A stretch of 64,000 nt of DNA, from assembly GCA_037189985.1 (NCBI GenBank), contig JBBCJX010000003.1, forward strand, positions 1 to 64,000, written 5' to 3'. Under the pieces are notes generated by a model. The model was not told the DNA's origin and searched no databases. It saw only the letters and a program-made list of their open reading frames with translations. Of this stretch, positions 61,133 through 64,000 are shown piece after piece (positions within the stretch are counted from its first letter, which is position 1; each line of letters starts with the position of its first letter). The stretch comes from UBA2031 sp037189985. GTDB taxonomy: Bacteria; Pseudomonadota; Gammaproteobacteria; Pseudomonadales; Moraxellaceae. Both the position numbers and the translations under genes were made by a program.

Positions 61133-61717
61133 TCAGTGCCAGTAAAAGACGTAGCCGGCGATCAGGGCATAGGCAATCAGGGTGCCGACCAGGTTTGCCG
61201 GACCATGGGCATTACGGAACAGGCGCCAGTCCCAGAATGCAACCGTGCTGTCGCGATAGGGTGTCAGTCGTGGCAGGAAGCGGTTCACTTCATTGCAGTA
61301 CTCTTCATAGCTCTTGCCAAACACTTGCAGCAGCAGGGCTTCTTCACGCTTGACACGGTTGGCCATGTAGAACCAGTAGAGCACCGTGAAGGCAATGATC
61401 AGCGGAATCTGCCAACGGGCGGCAAGCAATATCAGACCCAGAACAATGAAGTAGCGGCCCAGATACATGGGGTTGCGGACAAAGGCGTAAGGGCCGCGGA
61501 ATGCCAGCGTGGAGTTCTTGTCCAGAGAGGCAAAGCACCAGAGTTGTATGGCTTCACCAAGCATGGAGATGCCGAAGGCCCACCAGAAATCGCGCTTGTC
61601 CAGGCCCAGAAACCAGAACAGGGCAATCGTTGCCAGTAACCCCAGAACGACGCGGTATCGGACGGCAAATGCGCGAAGCTTGTCGTCACTGAAGACGTAG
61701 TTCAGTGCCTTGATCAT
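61133..61717 (-). CDS. Isoprenylcysteine carboxyl methyltransferase-family membrane protein
   Basis: 194-residue membrane protein with about five hydrophobic segments. The C-terminal SAM-binding block of the ICMT/PEMT family is clear: GPYAFVRNPMYLGRYFIVLGLIL followed by KREEALLLQVFGKSYEEYCNEVNRFLP. It probably methylates a lipid or small substrate; bacterial members have no proven common substrate. It lies between the WaaP-like kinase and the CHASE2 kinase. Confidence 0.87.
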   Translation of the reverse strand: MIKALNYVFSDDKLRAFAVRYRVVLGLLATIALFWFLGLDKRDFWWAFGISMLGEAIQLWCFASLDKNSTLAFRGPYAFVRNPMYLGRYFIVLGLILLAARWQIPLIIAFTVLYWFYMANRVKREEALLLQVFGKSYEEYCNEVNRFLPRLTPYRDSTVAFWDWRLFRNAHGPANLVGTLIAYALIAGYVFYWH

Positions 61718-61767
61718 GATGGTTCAGCCCCTGTCAGCGTTATTGAAAAATTATTGAGTAAAAAGGC

Positions 61768-62433
61768 TCAGTCCCGTTCGCGAAAAAAACGGCGCAGCCC
61801 AAGATAATTGCTGAAAATCCAGCCTTTTCGCCAGCTATTGATATGGTCAAGCAATTGTTGACGATCATCACTCATGGTGCCGGGCAAGCGGTTGTTCCAG
61901 AGCTTGTAGACACCGGAAAGGTCGATTTTCTGAAGATAACGGGCAAGTGCCGGGAACCAGCGAGGAAGCCTCAGGTAGGACTGGAAATCGATCAGCATGG
62001 GGTGGCCTTGCAGGTCGATCAGGACATTGCCGCTGTTGCGCAGGTCCAGATGGGCCAACCCGCGCTTGTGCATCTGTGTCACCAGTTGCTCATAAGCCAT
62101 GAAAAAATCTGGAGAGAGGGAGTTCCCATGCACTTTTGCAAGGGGTTGGCCTTCAATGAAGTGATAAGCGAAGGCACAGGCATCGATTCGGATGGCGCCT
62201 TCCGGAATACCGCGGATACCCGCCAGCGTTTGCAGGGCCCTGAGTTCCCGGCTGACCATCCAGCGACCGACGGTATGACGTATGAGCCAAGGGCATGCAG
62301 AGAAATCCTTGACTACCCACTGCTGTTGCTCATGTGTCAGAAGCCGTACATCGGCATTGGCTGCTCGGCCCCGGGAAAGGTAGTGGGGCGTCTGGGTGTC
62401 CAGAAGGGCTCGGTCAGGAGGAGTCGCAGTCAT
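61768..62433 (-). CDS. WaaP/RIO-like lipopolysaccharide-type kinase
   Basis: 221-residue small protein kinase-fold enzyme. ATP lysine in QWVVKDFSACP, catalytic loop HLDLRNSGNVLID and metal-binding LIDFQSYLRLP (DFQ in place of DFG) are visible. No membrane segments. The pattern resembles Kdo/heptose kinases (WaaP, InaA) and RIO-type kinases. Envelope-linked neighbours (pal, methyltransferase-like gene) favour a lipid or LPS substrate, by inference. Confidence 0.85.
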   Translation of the reverse strand: MTATPPDRALLDTQTPHYLSRGRAANADVRLLTHEQQQWVVKDFSACPWLIRHTVGRWMVSRELRALQTLAGIRGIPEGAIRIDACAFAYHFIEGQPLAKVHGNSLSPDFFMAYEQLVTQMHKRGLAHLDLRNSGNVLIDLQGHPMLIDFQSYLRLPRWFPALARYLQKIDLSGVYKLWNNRLPGTMSDDRQQLLDHINSWRKGWIFSNYLGLRRFFRERD

Positions 62434-62570
62434 TGGCAGTCCGGATGCTGGCTGCCGGCAGGCAGGCCATCAACCTTTGGCGTGTTGGGGAGCCCGGCTT
62501 TTTAGCAAAAGTGACAGGGGCTGACAATGCAGGGAGGGGGGATAAGGAGCGGGAGTTTAACGAAGTGGAC

Positions 62571-62601
62571 AAAAAAAGGGGGCAGACCTTGGTCTGCCCC
62601 C
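62571..62601 (-). terminator. Terminator of pal
   Basis: GGGGGCAGACC / GGTCTGCCCCC stem with a T7 tract on the minus strand, 23 nt beyond the pal stop. Confidence 0.95.
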
Positions 62602-62623
62602 TTGGGTTCAAGCCAAACAGCGA

Positions 62624-63226
62624 TCAGGGCTTGCCGCTGGTGTATTCCAGTTCCACGCGACGGTTCTGGGCCCAGGCGGACTCAGATTCGCCGGAGGCAA
62701 CGGGGTTTTCTTCACCGTAGCTGATGACTTCCAGCTGGTTTGACTTGGCACCATTGCTGGTCAGGAAAACTGCAACGGCCTTGGCACGACGCTCACCCAG
62801 GGCAAGGTTGTATTCACGCGTGCCACGTTCATCGGTATGGCCTTCCACACGGACACGGGCACCCGAATTCTTGCTCAGGTAGGCTGCATGGGCACGCAGG
62901 GCCGTGTAATCCTTGCTGGGAATGGAGGAGCTGTCGTAGTCAAAATGGAAGGTCTTCACTCCCAACTGGGCAGCCAGCTCATTGGCCTTGTTTGCGGCCG
63001 AGGACTGGGCGTTGGCTCCCAGGGACTGACTGTCGAGTGAGCTGCCGGTGGATGCAGCAGAGGCATTTGCGGCCTGTGCAGCGGCGGCACGCTCGGCGGC
63101 AGCGCGATCAGCTGCTGCTTGTGCAGCGGCAGCTTCTTCATCTGCTTTCTTGGTGGTAGAGCAGGCGGCCAAGCCAAGAGCAAGGATGGCAGCGGTCAGG
63201 ATTTTGGTGTTTCGGGAAAGCAACAT
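62624..63226 (-). CDS. pal: Peptidoglycan-associated lipoprotein Pal
   Basis: 200-residue outer-membrane lipoprotein (lipobox LGLAAC, Cys22). An unusually long Ala/Glu/Arg-rich segment (EEAAAAQAAADRAAAERAAAAQ) leads to the OmpA-like peptidoglycan-binding domain: FHFDYDSSSI, RVEGHTDERGTREYNLALGERRAKAVAVFL, SYGEENPV and NRRVELEY. ATG 63226 has GGAG 8 nt upstream; ATG 63244 is in frame but lacks a site. It follows tolB as in the Tol-Pal operon. Confidence 0.96.
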   Translation of the reverse strand: MLLSRNTKILTAAILALGLAACSTTKKADEEAAAAQAAADRAAAERAAAAQAANASAASTGSSLDSQSLGANAQSSAANKANELAAQLGVKTFHFDYDSSSIPSKDYTALRAHAAYLSKNSGARVRVEGHTDERGTREYNLALGERRAKAVAVFLTSNGAKSNQLEVISYGEENPVASGESESAWAQNRRVELEYTSGKP

Positions 63227-63244
63227 GACTCGGTCTCCATTCAT

Positions 63245-63417
63245 TTCATGTCAGACAAACAATAAGAACAGCGCAATTTAAGGTGCAGAAACTAACACAG
63301 TGGTCCGTGAAGACTCGTCGGAGTTTTGCAACAGGATTTTTTACGGAATTCTTACCAATTCCAGCAACTTGCAGCGAAAGTAGCCCTTCATTGCCATGTC
63401 ATTGATCCACCATCAAC
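63245..63417. other. Intergenic region between tolB and pal
   Basis: 173 bp, relatively AT-rich near pal. No gene or clear hairpin is seen; it may hold a pal promoter. Confidence 0.4.
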
Positions 63418-64000
63418 TCATTGCCGCCTCAGAAAGGGTGACCATGCTGGCTCACGTACCTCGCCCAAGCGTGCCGGCAGGCGCACTTGGAACCGTCCGT
63501 CGGTGGTGGCAATGCCGAGTTCGCCGTATTGGCCCTTGCGGGTGGCATAGGCCAGAGAAACACCGTTCGGAGCAAAGCTCGGACTTTCATCCAGGGGGGT
63601 TTGGGTGATGGCGGTGAGGATGCCACTTTGCAGGTCTTGGACGGCAATCTGGAACTGCTGGCCTTTCTGGCGGTGAACCATGGCGATATAGCGCCCGTCG
63701 GGGCTGATGTCTGCCCGAGCGTTGTAACTGCCTTCGAAGGTCAGCCGCTTGACGCTGCGGTCCGCGATATTGAGGCGATAGATCTGTGCCGTGCCGCCCC
63801 GGTCCGAGGTGAATATCAGGGACTGGCCGTCAGGGGTCCAGCGGGGTTCCGTATCAATGCCATTGTGATTGGTCATGCGTGTCAGTTCGCGCGAGGCGAT
63901 ATCCATGACATAGATTTCCGGATTGCCGTCACGCGAGAGCGTCAGGGCCATGCGCTTGCCATCCGGGGACCAGGCCGGAGCACCATTCAGGCCGGTAAAA
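63418..64000 (-). CDS. tolB: Tol-Pal system beta-propeller protein TolB (3' part)
   Basis: The C-terminal 193 residues or so of TolB; the gene continues past the window end. Propeller blades with the TolB signature are visible: GAPAWSPDGKRMALTLSRDGNPEIYVMDI, EPRWTPDGQSLIFTSDRGGTAQIYRLNI, ADISPDGRYIAMVHR and SPSFAPNGVSLAYATRKG. TolB is periplasmic and links Pal with TolA. The frame runs open from position 63951 back through 64000, with no start expected inside the window. Confidence 0.95.
   Translation of the reverse strand, partial: FTGLNGAPAWSPDGKRMALTLSRDGNPEIYVMDIASRELTRMTNHNGIDTEPRWTPDGQSLIFTSDRGGTAQIYRLNIADRSVKRLTFEGSYNARADISPDGRYIAMVHRQKGQQFQIAVQDLQSGILTAITQTPLDESPSFAPNGVSLAYATRKGQYGELGIATTDGRFQVRLPARLGEVREPAWSPFLRRQ

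Overview
The window looks like chromosomal DNA of a free-living Gram-negative proteobacterium, most likely a gammaproteobacterium. The signs are a full Na+-NQR operon next to an N-terminally extended Gap protein (an arrangement I know from Pseudomonas-type genomes), a bcp-gcvR pair, BepA, Tol-Pal genes, and many outer-membrane lipoproteins with classic lipoboxes. GC content is fairly high, except for a lower-GC patch near 19.4-21.6 kb. I see no rRNA, tRNA, CRISPR array, phage or insertion sequence.

Layout. 0-11.8 kb: housekeeping and metabolic genes (solute-binding-like protein, carotenoid oxygenase with a divergent TetR regulator, ABC1 kinase, acyltransferase, MBL hydrolase plus enoyl-CoA hydratase, yaaA, ypfH, gap). 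12-19.4 kb: nqrABCDEF-apbE-nqrM, a sodium-pumping NADH dehydrogenase operon that carries its own flavin transferase and maturation factor. 19.4-23.4 kb: a propeller lipoprotein, a guanidinium exporter (SugE type), and a zinc CDF exporter with its ArsR sensor. 23.4-30.4 kb: a large choice-of-anchor/lamin-tail lipoprotein behind a Pho-box-like site, putA and nadA.

30.5-51.5 kb is the most distinctive part. All its genes are on the minus strand: four large lipoproteins that share one N-terminal domain, a fifth unrelated lipoprotein, two paralogous pairs of multi-membrane-span histidine kinase and NarL/LuxR-type response regulator (each pair joined by an ATGA overlap), a 73-residue HTH-only LuxR protein, two DUF4398-type envelope proteins and gltS. 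Five lipoprotein genes and the first kinase operon carry the same 14-bp dyad (CCCY-N6-GGGG) upstream. In five of the six it lies 23-24 nt before a -10-like hexamer. I read this as an undescribed envelope lipoprotein regulon controlled by the adjacent two-component systems.

51.6-64 kb: bepA, a TusA-like protein, bcp-gcvR, the queuosine genes queC and queE with a YnfA-type protein between them, cpoB, then a signalling block (PP2C phosphatase, CHASE2 Ser/Thr kinase, isoprenylcysteine-methyltransferase-like protein, WaaP/RIO-like kinase) lying between cpoB and pal, and finally the 3' part of tolB, cut by the window edge. Short dispersed inverted repeats of the GTC-CCCGCG...CGCGGGG type occur near 0, 1.1, 9.4 and 54.2 kb.
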